Below, piece by piece: positions 17,059 to 26,416 of a stretch of DNA of 64,000 bases (positions within the stretch are counted from its first letter, which is position 1; each line of letters begins with the position of its first letter). This DNA comes from Candidatus Epulonipiscium fishelsonii (GTDB lineage: Bacteria; Bacillota; Clostridia; Lachnospirales; Cellulosilyticaceae): contig LJDB01000064.1 in the NCBI GenBank assembly GCA_001983455.1, positions 121,717-185,716 of the forward strand. Reading direction: 5' to 3'. The notes beneath the pieces are model-generated. The model did not search any database. It was given only the letters and a program-made list of their open reading frames with translations, and was not told where the DNA came from. The position numbers and the translations under genes were made by a program.

Positions 17059-18360
17059 ATGACGAAAGATTATTTAAAAGATTTGATAAGAATTGATACT
17101 CAAAACTATAAATCTAACGAAACAGAGCTTGTCAATTATATATCTAAATTCTGTGATAATAACAATATAAGATATGAGATTTTTTACAAAGATGAAAATA
17201 GAAAAAATATTATTATTTCTTTGGGACCAGAAACGGACCAAAATTTGATTGTAGTTGGCCATATGGACGTTGTTGTCGCAAATCCAGAGGATTGGGAATT
17301 ACATCCTTTTGAAGGCAAAGAAAAAGATGGCTATTTGTATGGAAGAGGGGCAGTTGACATGAAATATGTCATAGCCTCTAGTCTTTCTATTATAGAAGAA
17401 TTGAAAAGACAAGAGGATACACTTGAAAGAGGAATTAACTTTGTATTTACATCTGATGAAGAAAATGGTAGTGAATATGGCATGGAATATTTAATTACAC
17501 AAGACAGAGCCAAAAAAATATTATCAAATAAAAAAGCTCTTAATGAAGGAGGAGGATTTTCTTTTGTTTTTAAAGATAAACTTTATTACTTATATGAAAC
17601 TGGGCAAAAAACAGTGGCAAGAGTTAAAGTCTCTATAAAGAAAAATGAAAAGTCTAATCCATTTTTTCCAGACCTAGAAAATGAAGCTACATTAGTCAAA
17701 GTTATAAGAAAAGTTGAAGCTATAAAATTTGATGTAGACTTGCCGTATACCACAAAAAAATTGTTAGCTGAACTCACTGGAGATAGTGATATTAATTCAA
17801 ATAATTTATTAGAAAAGCTGTCGGTTATAGGAGATAAAGGAATAGTGGGCTTACTTAGAGCTATGTCTGAAAATTACCAAACTGCGTCAATGATAAAAGG
17901 TGGTAATAGAAATAAACATTTGGGCAAAACTGTTGGGGCAGAAGCCATATTTGATGTTAGACTGTTGCCAAATATTACTGAGGAGTGCTTGGCAGAAAAA
18001 TTAAAAGAAACACTAAGAGATTTGCCAGTAGAAATTGAAATTATGAGTTTTATGGCGGGGTTTGAAGCAGAAGTTGACGAAAATTTTGTTGGTCTATTGG
18101 AAAGAGCATTAAAAGATAAAAATCCTAGGATAGAAGCTTTATTGCCATTCATAACTCCAGGCTCAAATGATGGTAAATTTTTAAAAGAACTTAATACCAC
18201 TGTATATGGATTTGCTCCTTTGTGTGAAAAAGATTATTTTGTGGATGTGCTAAAAGGAATACATTCAATTAATGAAAGAATTTTGGTTGAGTCAATAGAG
18301 TTTAATAAAGAAGTTATGCAGGACATAATTGTTGCTTATTGTAGGAGGCGTTATGAATAA
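17059..18360 (+). CDS. M20 family peptidase/deacylase (ArgE/DapE/PepV-like)
   Basis: 433 residues with the dinuclear zinc signature: His and Asp in VVGHMDVV, Asp in GRGAVDMKYVIA, catalytic Glu pair in SDEENGSEYGM, and NEGGGF. M20 enzymes cleave dipeptides or N-acyl amino acids. It starts four bases after the binding-protein stop, and its stop is overlapped by the next start (ATGAATAA). The paralogue at 19467 shares the same architecture, including a DGYLYGRG/DGFIYGRG segment, which suggests duplication inside the operon. Confidence 0.87.
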   Translation: MTKDYLKDLIRIDTQNYKSNETELVNYISKFCDNNNIRYEIFYKDENRKNIIISLGPETDQNLIVVGHMDVVVANPEDWELHPFEGKEKDGYLYGRGAVDMKYVIASSLSIIEELKRQEDTLERGINFVFTSDEENGSEYGMEYLITQDRAKKILSNKKALNEGGGFSFVFKDKLYYLYETGQKTVARVKVSIKKNEKSNPFFPDLENEATLVKVIRKVEAIKFDVDLPYTTKKLLAELTGDSDINSNNLLEKLSVIGDKGIVGLLRAMSENYQTASMIKGGNRNKHLGKTVGAEAIFDVRLLPNITEECLAEKLKETLRDLPVEIEIMSFMAGFEAEVDENFVGLLERALKDKNPRIEALLPFITPGSNDGKFLKELNTTVYGFAPLCEKDYFVDVLKGIHSINERILVESIEFNKEVMQDIIVAYCRRRYE

Positions 18361-19459
18361 AGAAAAGATAGAGAAACTAGCTGAAAAGTTGAGAGAACAA
18401 AAAATAGATGCACTAGTCGTTTTGTCAAGAAACAATTCTGATAAAACATTACCTTTGTTTATGGATATTGAGGTTAAAGAACAAATCGGATGTATATTTG
18501 ATAATTCTGGCAAGGTTGTTATAATAACACAAGATGTATATAAGGGGGTTGCTGATTATATAAAAGATAATAATTTTGAAAAAATAGCCCTTAATGTGTC
18601 TCAAAATGACTATATATTGGATAGTCTTACAATAGGCCAATATATGGGGTTGGAAAATCAATTTGACAAAGAAAAATTTGAGAATATGTGGGTATCATCA
18701 GAAGAAATTTTGGGAGAACTTAGGGCGATAAAATCAAAAGCTGAAATTGCGGCAATAAAAGAAGCTGTGGATATAACAGTAAATATTTATAAAGATGTTC
18801 ATAAACAAATAAAAGTTGGGATGAGTGAAACAGAAATAGGCGATTTATTTGTTGAAGGAATGAAGAAATATGGTGTAGTTAATGCATTAGGAAGTCATGA
18901 CTATTCATATCCACTAGTCATGATAAATAGGTGTGGACTATCTCATAGAGATCCGATGAGCTATTATATTTTGCAAGAAGGAGATATTCTTGTTTGTGAT
19001 TTTAGTGTTAGAAAAAACGGATATTGTTCGGATATTGCAAGAGGTTTCTATGTTTTGAAACAACAAGAAGAAAAAGCTCCCGACGATGTTCAAAAAGCAT
19101 TTGACACAGCAGTAAATGCCGTAAGCAACATAATAAACAATGCAAAAGCAGGACTTAGAGGGTGTGACATTGACTGGTTGGGTCGAAGTGTAATTGAAGC
19201 TGGTGGATACCCAACAATAAGACATTCAGCTGGACATCAACTGGGAAGAAAAGTTCATGATGGCGGGACAGCTCTTCATGTTGAAGGCAAACCAAACAGT
19301 CAAAATAAGGTTAGAGTAAATGAAGTTTATGCTATAGAACCAACCGTTATTCAGGATGATGGATTGCCTAGTTTTATTGTTGAGGAAGATATAGTGATAA
19401 AAGAAGATGGTGTTGAGGTTCTAAGTGAAAGACAATTAGAACTTTGGCTGATAAGGTAG
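18353..19459 (+). CDS. M24 family metallopeptidase (Xaa-Pro peptidase-like)
   Basis: 368 residues from the ATG at 18353, seven bases after AGGAGG and overlapping the previous stop by eight bases. The N-terminal creatinase domain spans about 1-125 and the catalytic domain about 130-368. The latter has Asp ligands in VCDFSVRKNGYCSDIARG, His in RHSAGHQLGRKVHDGG, Glu in YAIEPTV and Glu in FIVEEDIVI, a complete set. The N-domain resembles the free-standing domain at 20707. It likely removes N-terminal residues from imported peptides. Confidence 0.87.
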   Translation: MNKEKIEKLAEKLREQKIDALVVLSRNNSDKTLPLFMDIEVKEQIGCIFDNSGKVVIITQDVYKGVADYIKDNNFEKIALNVSQNDYILDSLTIGQYMGLENQFDKEKFENMWVSSEEILGELRAIKSKAEIAAIKEAVDITVNIYKDVHKQIKVGMSETEIGDLFVEGMKKYGVVNALGSHDYSYPLVMINRCGLSHRDPMSYYILQEGDILVCDFSVRKNGYCSDIARGFYVLKQQEEKAPDDVQKAFDTAVNAVSNIINNAKAGLRGCDIDWLGRSVIEAGGYPTIRHSAGHQLGRKVHDGGTALHVEGKPNSQNKVRVNEVYAIEPTVIQDDGLPSFIVEEDIVIKEDGVEVLSERQLELWLIR

Positions 19460-19466
19460 GTGGAAG

Positions 19467-20714
19467 ATGGAACTTGACGTTGTAGAAATATTAAAAGATA
19501 TGGTTAGGCTTGACACTTCAAACAATAATGAATACCTTATGACAGATTATATAGCAAATATTCTAGGTAAATGTGGGATAGAATTTGATATAATTGAGCC
19601 AGCACAAGGTAGAAAAAGTATTATCTCTATACTAGGAGATAAATCTGAAGAAAATCCAATTGCATTTATTTCGCATATAGATGTGGTCTCAGCAAACGAG
19701 AGTGAATGGAAATATAAGCCTTTTGATGCTACTCAGGAAGACGGGTTTATATATGGTAGGGGAACACTGGACACTAAATTTTTGACTGCCATATCTCTTG
19801 TCACATTTATAAAGCTTAGCCAAGAACCATTAAATAGGCAAATAATTTTTATTGCTTCAGCTGATGAGGAGCAGGGCAGCAAGCTGGGAATGCCACATGT
19901 TGTGCATAAATATAAAGATTTACTTAGAAATGCACTAGTCATAAATGAAGGTGGCGGATTTTTAGTTGAAAATAAAAAAGATAAATTTTATACTTGTACT
20001 GCTGGAGAAAAAGGAAGATGCGAAGTACATATAAAAATAGAAGGAACACCTTCAGCGGCTTCATTTCCAAATCAGAACAGGTCAACTCATAAGTTTTTAA
20101 AAGTTTTGGAGCGATTGTCAAACTATGAATTTGAAATAGAAGAAAATGATGTTTATAAGAAATATGTTTCACTACTTGGAAGTGATATAGAAAGTCCACT
20201 ACTTCAGGGCTATAAAGACTATAACTGCAAAAACATTATAATGCTGCCAACATATGAAATAGGAGAAGCAGTAAATATCATGCCTAAAAATATAGAATTT
20301 AATTTCTCTGTTCAATTACTTCCTTCAAAAACACAGGAAGATACAGAACGTATTGTAAAAGATATATTGGATGGATTGGACTTGACTTATGAGATAAAAG
20401 AATTTATTCAAGGATTTTCTAGTGATTGTACATCAGAGTTTTTTGAAGAACTTGAAAGTATAACACAAAAATATTTTTGCAAAGACGCAAGATTGTTGCC
20501 AGTATATGCACTAGGAAGAACTGATGGGAGATTTTTGGGAAATATTCCTGCTGACGTTTATGGAGCATCACTAGTAAGCCCTAAAATACCATTTAAAGAT
20601 GTGATTAAAATAGTCCATCAAGCAAATGAAAAAGTAGATGTAGATACACTTAATTTGGGTGTAGAGGCATATTTAGAACTAGCAAAAAAGATGGGGATGA
20701 AAAAAATTGGATAA
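19467..20714 (+). CDS. M20 family peptidase/deacylase, second copy
   Basis: 415 residues with the M20 set: His and Asp in FISHIDVVSA, Asp in GRGTLDTKF, Glu pair in SADEEQGSKLGM, and NEGGGF. It is a paralogue of the 17059 gene. It starts seven bases after the M24 stop, preceded by GGTGGA, and overlaps the next gene by eight bases. Having two M20 and two M24 enzymes in one operon suggests complementary specificities toward one class of imported peptide or conjugate. Confidence 0.87.
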   Translation: MELDVVEILKDMVRLDTSNNNEYLMTDYIANILGKCGIEFDIIEPAQGRKSIISILGDKSEENPIAFISHIDVVSANESEWKYKPFDATQEDGFIYGRGTLDTKFLTAISLVTFIKLSQEPLNRQIIFIASADEEQGSKLGMPHVVHKYKDLLRNALVINEGGGFLVENKKDKFYTCTAGEKGRCEVHIKIEGTPSAASFPNQNRSTHKFLKVLERLSNYEFEIEENDVYKKYVSLLGSDIESPLLQGYKDYNCKNIIMLPTYEIGEAVNIMPKNIEFNFSVQLLPSKTQEDTERIVKDILDGLDLTYEIKEFIQGFSSDCTSEFFEELESITQKYFCKDARLLPVYALGRTDGRFLGNIPADVYGASLVSPKIPFKDVIKIVHQANEKVDVDTLNLGVEAYLELAKKMGMKKIG

Positions 20715-21159
20715 ATTAAGCAAAGAAGTTTATAAAAACAGAATTAACAAAACTCAAGAGATTTTAAAAAGAGAGCAAGTAGATGCATATATAATCAAAA
20801 CAAAAGAGGGCTCTGATAAAGTTGTTGAAAATTTATTTGGCTATGAAATTGTTGGTGAAGCGTATATTGTTGTGACACCAAATAAATGTTATGCTATCAC
20901 AAGTGTTATTGATGCACAAGACTCTGAGGAATGCGGATTTTTTGAAAAGGTAACAAAATATAATAAAACAGGTCCAAAAACGTATTTAGTGGAATTACTG
21001 GATAACATAAATCCAACAAAAATAATGATTAATATATCACAAAACAATTATAAAGCAGATGGTTTCACTGTTGGAAGTTATAGAGATTTTATAAAAATTA
21101 TAGGAGACAAAAATTATAATATAATTAGTATGGAAACATTTATAGACGAAATTTTTTAG
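20707..21159 (+). CDS. Stand-alone creatinase N-terminal-like domain
   Basis: 150 residues from a TTG start overlapping the M20 gene. It corresponds to the creatinase/prolidase N-domain only, aligning with the first 120 residues of the M24 enzyme at 18353 (for example MINISQNNYKADGFTVGSYR against LNVSQNDYILDSLTIGQYMG). It ends in a clean stop where the catalytic domain would begin, and no catalytic remnant follows before the permease 31 bp on. It has no metal ligands and cannot be a peptidase by itself. It may pair with one of the M24 enzymes, or be a decaying gene. Confidence 0.7.
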   Translation: MDKLSKEVYKNRINKTQEILKREQVDAYIIKTKEGSDKVVENLFGYEIVGEAYIVVTPNKCYAITSVIDAQDSEECGFFEKVTKYNKTGPKTYLVELLDNINPTKIMINISQNNYKADGFTVGSYRDFIKIIGDKNYNIISMETFIDEIF

Positions 21160-21190
21160 TTATACTAGTTAAAACCATAAGGGGGAATTT

Positions 21191-22150
21191 ATGCGAAAAT
21201 ATATAGCTAGAAGACTTCTGGAATCTATTCCAGTTATAATTGGAATTACAATATTATCATTTGCAATCATGCAACTTGCACCAGGGGACCCCTTAGCAAG
21301 TTTTATAAATCCAAATATAAGTATGGAAGATATAGAAGCTTCAAGAGAAGCGATGGGACTTAATGATCCATGGTATGTGCAGTATTTTAATTGGATTACG
21401 GAAGTTTTAAAGGGTAATTTTGGATATACATATAATGGAAATCATGAGATAAAACAACTTATAATGGATAGGTTGCCAAACACAATAATACTTACACTTA
21501 CATCATTTATATTTAGCTTTGCAGTGGGTGTACCAATTGGGGTTGCAAGTGCTGTCAAGAAAAATACAGCTTTTGATTACACTTTTACAATATTTGCCTT
21601 GGTGGGAGTTGCAGTTCCATCATTCTTTTTTGGACTATTAATGGTGTATTTGTTTGCATTAAAACTAGGAATATTTCCTTCTGGTGGAATGATAAATATG
21701 AGGGCAGGGTATACAGGGCTTGTATATATTCAAGACGTTATTCACCATCTAGTTCTGCCAGCTTTTGTTCTTTCTCTGTCAAACATTGCGACCGTTTCAA
21801 GATTTACAAGAAGCAATATGCTTGATGTGCTTAAAGAAGATTACATAAGAACAGCTAGAGCAAAAGGGTTAAGAAATAAGTTAATCGTTTATAAACATGC
21901 ACTTAGAAATGCACTTATACCCGTTATAACTATATTTGGATTATCAATACCATTTTTGTTTAGTGGTGCATATATAACTGAAAGTATTTTTAACTGGCCA
22001 GGGATGGGGCAACTAGGGATACAATCGATAGCCGATAGAGAATATGGTGTAATAATGGCTTTAAATCTTATAACTGCTACGTTGGTGCTTGTGGGAAATC
22101 TTATGTCAGATATTTTGTATGCATTAACAGATCCAAGAATAAGGGGGTGA
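21191..22150 (+). CDS. Peptide ABC transporter permease (DppB type)
   Basis: 319 residues with six membrane segments. It has the DppB start MRKYIARRLLESIPVIIGIT, the early ITILSFAIMQLAPGDPL and the cytoplasmic EAA-like loop EDYIRTARAKGLRNKLIVYK. The last segment ends in DPRIRG, typical of the family. It is 31 bp downstream of the lone creatinase domain and eight bp upstream of its partner permease. Confidence 0.93.
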   Translation: MRKYIARRLLESIPVIIGITILSFAIMQLAPGDPLASFINPNISMEDIEASREAMGLNDPWYVQYFNWITEVLKGNFGYTYNGNHEIKQLIMDRLPNTIILTLTSFIFSFAVGVPIGVASAVKKNTAFDYTFTIFALVGVAVPSFFFGLLMVYLFALKLGIFPSGGMINMRAGYTGLVYIQDVIHHLVLPAFVLSLSNIATVSRFTRSNMLDVLKEDYIRTARAKGLRNKLIVYKHALRNALIPVITIFGLSIPFLFSGAYITESIFNWPGMGQLGIQSIADREYGVIMALNLITATLVLVGNLMSDILYALTDPRIRG

Positions 22151-22157
22151 TGGCAGA

Positions 22158-23027
22158 ATGTTTAAAGAAAATAGTTTTTATGATTTAGCGTTTAAAAGAT
22201 ATAAGAGAAATAAACTGGCTATAATAGGCACAGTTATTGTATTTCTATTTATATTACTAGCAATTTTTGCAGATTTTATAGCACCATATGGATATTCAGA
22301 TATATTTGAAAATGCCCAAACGGGATTATACGACAAATATGCAACGCCATCAAGAGACCATATATTGGGGACAGATGAAATTGGCAGAGATATTTTTTCC
22401 AGACTTATATATGGTGCAAGAATAACCATGATGGTTTCAATATGTGCAGTTAGTATATCTACAATTATAGGGCTTATAGTTGGTCTTGTATCGGGCTACT
22501 TTGGTGGGATTATAGACAAAATTTTGATGAGGCTCGTTGATATAGTAATATCATTTCCAGTTTTATTTTTACTTATTTCTATTTCGACTATATTAGAACC
22601 ATCAATATGGATAGTCATATGTGCAATAGGATTTGTTACTTGGACATCTACAGCAAGACTTGTGAGAGGGGAAGTTCTTAGGGTAAAGCAACTAGACTAT
22701 ATTATGGCTGCAAAATCACTTGGAACACCAACGTTTAAAGTTGTCACAAAACATGTACTTATGAATATTTTAGCACCTATTATGGTACAGGTAACAATAG
22801 CAACATCTCAAGCAATACTTATGGAAGCATCCCTAAGCTTTTTGGGAGTGGGAGTGCAAAGGCCTATGCCAAGCTGGGGAAATATGTTAATTGATGCACA
22901 AAAAACAATAGTAATTAGAGATATGCCATGGGTATGGATTCCACCAGGAATATTAACACTTTTATTAGTTCTTGGGATTTACTTTGTTGGGGATGGATTA
23001 AGAGATGCGTTTGACTCAAAGCAGTGA
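22158..23027 (+). CDS. Peptide ABC transporter permease (DppC type)
   Basis: 289 residues, six membrane segments. Family markers are HILGTDEIGRDIFSRLIYGA, the EAA-like loop LDYIMAAKSLGTPTFKVVTK, and SFLGVGVQRPMPSWGNM near the end. It pairs with the DppB-type permease to form the channel. The start ATG at 22158 is preceded by GGGGGTGA, which also carries the previous stop. Confidence 0.93.
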   Translation: MFKENSFYDLAFKRYKRNKLAIIGTVIVFLFILLAIFADFIAPYGYSDIFENAQTGLYDKYATPSRDHILGTDEIGRDIFSRLIYGARITMMVSICAVSISTIIGLIVGLVSGYFGGIIDKILMRLVDIVISFPVLFLLISISTILEPSIWIVICAIGFVTWTSTARLVRGEVLRVKQLDYIMAAKSLGTPTFKVVTKHVLMNILAPIMVQVTIATSQAILMEASLSFLGVGVQRPMPSWGNMLIDAQKTIVIRDMPWVWIPPGILTLLLVLGIYFVGDGLRDAFDSKQ

Positions 23028-23045
23028 GATAGGAGGGGTGATTGT

Positions 23046-24023
23046 ATGTCCGTTGTTTTAAAAGTAGAGGATTTAAGTGTTGAATTTAAAACAGAACGAG
23101 GTATATTTAAGGCAGTCGAGAATATAAGTTTTGAACTGGAAGAGAAAAAAACACTAGCGATAGTTGGAGAAAGTGGAAGTGGAAAAAGTGTTACAGCTTT
23201 GGCTATAATGAGGCTACTTGCTCAAAATGGAAAAATACCTAGTGGAAAAGTAATTTTTAAGGGAAATGATATTTTAAAATATTCAAATAAAGATATGCAA
23301 AGAAAAATTCTAGGTCAAGAGATTTCTATGATATTTCAAGAACCTATGACTTCTTTAAATCCAATATTAAAAATAAAAGAGCAGTTGATGGAAGGCTTAA
23401 TTCAACATAAAAATATATCAAAAGCAAAAGCATATGAGGCTGCTTTGGAAATATTAACAAAAGTTGGCATACCATCTCCAAAAGAAAGGCTAGAACAATT
23501 TCCACACCAATTGTCTGGAGGAATGAGGCAAAGGGTAATGATTGCTATGGGGCTTATTTGTGAACCAAGTGTTATGATTGCAGATGAACCGACCACCGCT
23601 TTGGATGTTAGTATAGAAGCTCAGATATTAAAATTGATTGAGGAATTGAAAGAAAACATGAATACCTCAATACTTTTTATTACCCATGATTTAAATGTTG
23701 TTTATGATATAGCAGACGATGTTATAGTTATGTATTGTGGACAAATTATTGAAAAGCGTGACGTTGATTCTATATTTGAAAATCCACTACACCCGTATAC
23801 AAAAGGGCTTTTGGGGGCTATGCCTAAAATAAATGAAGAAGTTGAAATATTGCCAACAATAGAAGGAACAGTGCCTCCAATAAACAATAGGCCAAAAGGT
23901 TGTTATTTTAACACTAGATGTAATTGTGTTATGCCAATATGTAAAGAAAATAGCCCCAAATTGTATAAAGTAGATACAGGAGAAGTTAAATGCTTTTTAT
24001 ATGAGAATGGAGGTAACATCTAG
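23046..24023 (+). CDS. Peptide ABC transporter ATPase (DppD type)
   Basis: 325 residues. Walker A is GESGSGKSV, the signature is LSGGMRQRVMIAMG and Walker B is VMIADEPTTALD. The C-terminal oligopeptide-transporter domain has the four-Cys pattern CYFNTRCNCVMPIC with a later KCF, which binds an Fe-S cluster in some Dpp systems. It overlaps the next ATPase by one base (TAGTG). AGGAGGGG precedes the ATG. Confidence 0.93.
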   Translation: MSVVLKVEDLSVEFKTERGIFKAVENISFELEEKKTLAIVGESGSGKSVTALAIMRLLAQNGKIPSGKVIFKGNDILKYSNKDMQRKILGQEISMIFQEPMTSLNPILKIKEQLMEGLIQHKNISKAKAYEAALEILTKVGIPSPKERLEQFPHQLSGGMRQRVMIAMGLICEPSVMIADEPTTALDVSIEAQILKLIEELKENMNTSILFITHDLNVVYDIADDVIVMYCGQIIEKRDVDSIFENPLHPYTKGLLGAMPKINEEVEILPTIEGTVPPINNRPKGCYFNTRCNCVMPICKENSPKLYKVDTGEVKCFLYENGGNI

Positions 24024-24997
24024 TGGATAAAAAATTGTTGTTTGAAGTGAAAGATATAAAAAAATACTTTCTCATCAAAAAAGCGAAAAAAGAAGAGGAT
24101 AAAGTGTATGTAAAAGCTGTCGATGGGCTTAGCTTTGAAATATATGAAGGAGAAACACTTGGAGTTATTGGAGAAAGCGGATGTGGAAAAAGTACACTGG
24201 GAAGAAATATGTTAAGGCTTGAGGAACCAACTTCAGGGAGTATTATTTTTAAAGGAAGAGATATAGTTGGATTAGACAAAAGACAAATGTTGGAACTTAG
24301 AAAAGAAATGCAATTTATATTTCAAGACCCACATAGTTCAATGAACCCAAAACTTACAATAAAAGATATAATTTCAGAACCACTAGACAACTTTAGAAAA
24401 GATATGACGAATGAACAAAAAACAAATTATATTATAGAGTTACTAGAAATTGTAGGACTAACAAAAGATGTACTAAATAGGTATCCACATGAATTTTCAG
24501 GAGGACAAAAGCAAAGAATAGTTATAGCAAGAGGAATAGCTTTAAATCCATCATTTGTAGTATGTGATGAATCTGTATCAGCACTAGATGTGTCAGTGCA
24601 AGCACAAGTTATAAATTTATTAAAAAATCTGCAAAAAAAGTTTTCTTTAACCTATATGTTTATTTCTCATGATTTAAGAGTTATAAAGCATATAAGCGAT
24701 AGAATAATGGTTTTATATCTTGGAAATATTATGGAAATTGCTGAGTCAAATGAATTATTTAAAAATCCCAAGCACCCATATACTAAATCATTAATAAATT
24801 TAGTTAGTAGTGGTGAAAAAGTAAAAATAAATGATAAACAAATTTTAAAAGGAGAAATACCTAGTCCTCTTCAAATTTCAGCAGGATGTCCATTTAATAC
24901 AAGATGTCCACAGGCTCAAGACAAATGTTTTAAAGAAAAACCATTACTAGAAGATTTGAATGAAACACATAAAGTAGCATGCTTTTTCGCTAATTAA
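24023..24997 (+). CDS. Peptide ABC transporter ATPase (DppF type)
   Basis: 324 residues from a GTG that overlaps the preceding stop. Walker A is GESGCGKST, the Q-loop region FQDPHSSMNPK, the signature FSGGQKQRIVIARG and Walker B FVVCDESVSALD. The Cys-bearing C-terminal extension GCPFNTRCPQAQDKC matches the partner ATPase. DppD- and DppF-type ATPases form the heterodimer driving the importer. Confidence 0.93.
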   Translation: MDKKLLFEVKDIKKYFLIKKAKKEEDKVYVKAVDGLSFEIYEGETLGVIGESGCGKSTLGRNMLRLEEPTSGSIIFKGRDIVGLDKRQMLELRKEMQFIFQDPHSSMNPKLTIKDIISEPLDNFRKDMTNEQKTNYIIELLEIVGLTKDVLNRYPHEFSGGQKQRIVIARGIALNPSFVVCDESVSALDVSVQAQVINLLKNLQKKFSLTYMFISHDLRVIKHISDRIMVLYLGNIMEIAESNELFKNPKHPYTKSLINLVSSGEKVKINDKQILKGEIPSPLQISAGCPFNTRCPQAQDKCFKEKPLLEDLNETHKVACFFAN

Positions 24998-25021
24998 ATA
25001 CGAATTGGAAAGGAACTTGAA

Positions 25022-26236
25022 ATGTTTAATGTAAAAAGCAAGATGAACTCAGGATTTGGAAATTTACAAGGGGGACTTTTTAGCAAAATAGAGAAAGCTG
25101 ACGTTGGAGACGGTGTGGCAAAGCTTTTATCTAGTGGGGTGGATATATTGGGTTGGGCAGACCCCTTCTTCCCAGACCCGTCAATACCCGAAAAAGTAAA
25201 GAAAGTTATGATTTCGGCGTTAGAAGAAGGCAAAGTGTCCCACTATTCTTTGCCTATTGGAAGACCAGAACTTAGGGCAGAAATTGCCAAGAAAATATCT
25301 CGTCAGACGGGACTTGATATTAATCCATCAAGAAATGTTATTGTAACGCCAGGCTCGGACTCGGGACTATTGTATGCCCTGATGCCTTTTATTTCAGAAG
25401 GAGACGAGGTTTTGGTTCCAAAGCCAAGTTATCCAAGTAACTTTTTAAATCCTAAATTGTTAGGAGGAAAAACTGTGGAAGTTCCTCTTTATGATGAAGA
25501 TAACTATGCTTTTAGAATAGATGAATTTGAAAAAAGAGTGACATCTAGAACAAAAGTAGTACTAATAACTCATCCAAACAATCCAACTACTACTGTTTTT
25601 AGAAAAGAAAATTTGATTAAGCTATGTGATTTTGTTAAAAAGCATGATTTAATTCTTGTATCAGACCAAGCATTTGAGGACCATATTTTTGACGGAATTG
25701 AATTTGTTTCACCAGCTACGATAGAGGGAATGTGGGAAAGAACACTTACGGTTTGTTCGATATCAAAAGGAATAGGGCTTAGCGGATTTAGAATAGGGTA
25801 TATATATGCGAGTGACGAGATTATGGAAGTTTTGTATGGAGGGGCTGTTAATGTGCTTGGAGCAGCTTCAACCCTATCATCAATAGGAGCAGAAGCCATT
25901 ATAAATGATGTAGAGTATTTGGATGAAGTGTTTGAAAAGCTGGAACGAAGACGGGACCTTGTGAACGAAGTATTTAAAGATACGCCTGGAATAAGTTTTA
26001 GACCTAGTGAAAGCGGAATACTGACTTGGATTAATGTTTCAAAACTGGGAAAAAGTGATGACATTGCAAATTATTTGCTTAAAGAAGCAAATGTTCTTGT
26101 TAATTCTGGAGTGCCATATGGAATGGAAGGGTATTTGAGAATAGTTACAGCTTGCATAGCTGATGATGATAAAGCAAGAGCAGTGTTTGAAAAAATGAGA
26201 AATGCTTTTATAAAAAAATACTACGAATTGAAATAG
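25022..26236 (+). CDS. PLP-dependent class I/II aminotransferase
   Basis: 404 residues, fold-type I. It has the NPTTTV substrate region after LITHPN, the PLP Lys in CSISKGIGLSGFRIGYIYA and a C-terminal Arg in YLRIVTACIADDD. It is the last gene of the peptide operon and is followed directly by a terminator. It is related to, but clearly distinct from, the PLP enzyme at 14128. It probably transaminates or cleaves an amino acid freed by the operon's peptidases. The ribosome site is GAAAGGAA. Confidence 0.85.
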   Translation: MFNVKSKMNSGFGNLQGGLFSKIEKADVGDGVAKLLSSGVDILGWADPFFPDPSIPEKVKKVMISALEEGKVSHYSLPIGRPELRAEIAKKISRQTGLDINPSRNVIVTPGSDSGLLYALMPFISEGDEVLVPKPSYPSNFLNPKLLGGKTVEVPLYDEDNYAFRIDEFEKRVTSRTKVVLITHPNNPTTTVFRKENLIKLCDFVKKHDLILVSDQAFEDHIFDGIEFVSPATIEGMWERTLTVCSISKGIGLSGFRIGYIYASDEIMEVLYGGAVNVLGAASTLSSIGAEAIINDVEYLDEVFEKLERRRDLVNEVFKDTPGISFRPSESGILTWINVSKLGKSDDIANYLLKEANVLVNSGVPYGMEGYLRIVTACIADDDKARAVFEKMRNAFIKKYYELK

Positions 26237-26262
26237 AGGGCGTAATTGTCCTCTATTTTTTT
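26232..26262 (+). terminator. Terminator of the peptide operon
   Basis: AATAGAGG and CCTCTATT form the stem around a ten-base loop, followed by a run of seven T. The stem includes the last stop codon. Confidence 0.85.
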
Positions 26263-26318
26263 GGCTTTATATTCAACAGCCTAGGTTATCATTAGTAAGA
26301 CACTTTATCTTATTCTGT

Positions 26319-26350
26319 ATCTTGTTATGTATAAACTAACAAGATATAAT
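26319..26350 (+). promoter_or_regulatory. Promoter with embedded TetR-type operator
   Basis: A perfect 9-bp inverted repeat ATCTTGTTA (26319-26327) and TAACAAGAT (26337-26345) with a nine-base gap. The promoter TTGTTA (26322-26327), 17 bases, TATAAT (26345-26350) lies inside it, so a bound dimer would block RNA polymerase. It is 67 bp upstream of the TetR gene. Confidence 0.75.
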
Positions 26351-26416
26351 AATAATATCAAACTTAATAAAATTCTTTACACAGAGATTAAGTAGTACAT
26401 AATTATTGAGGTGCAT

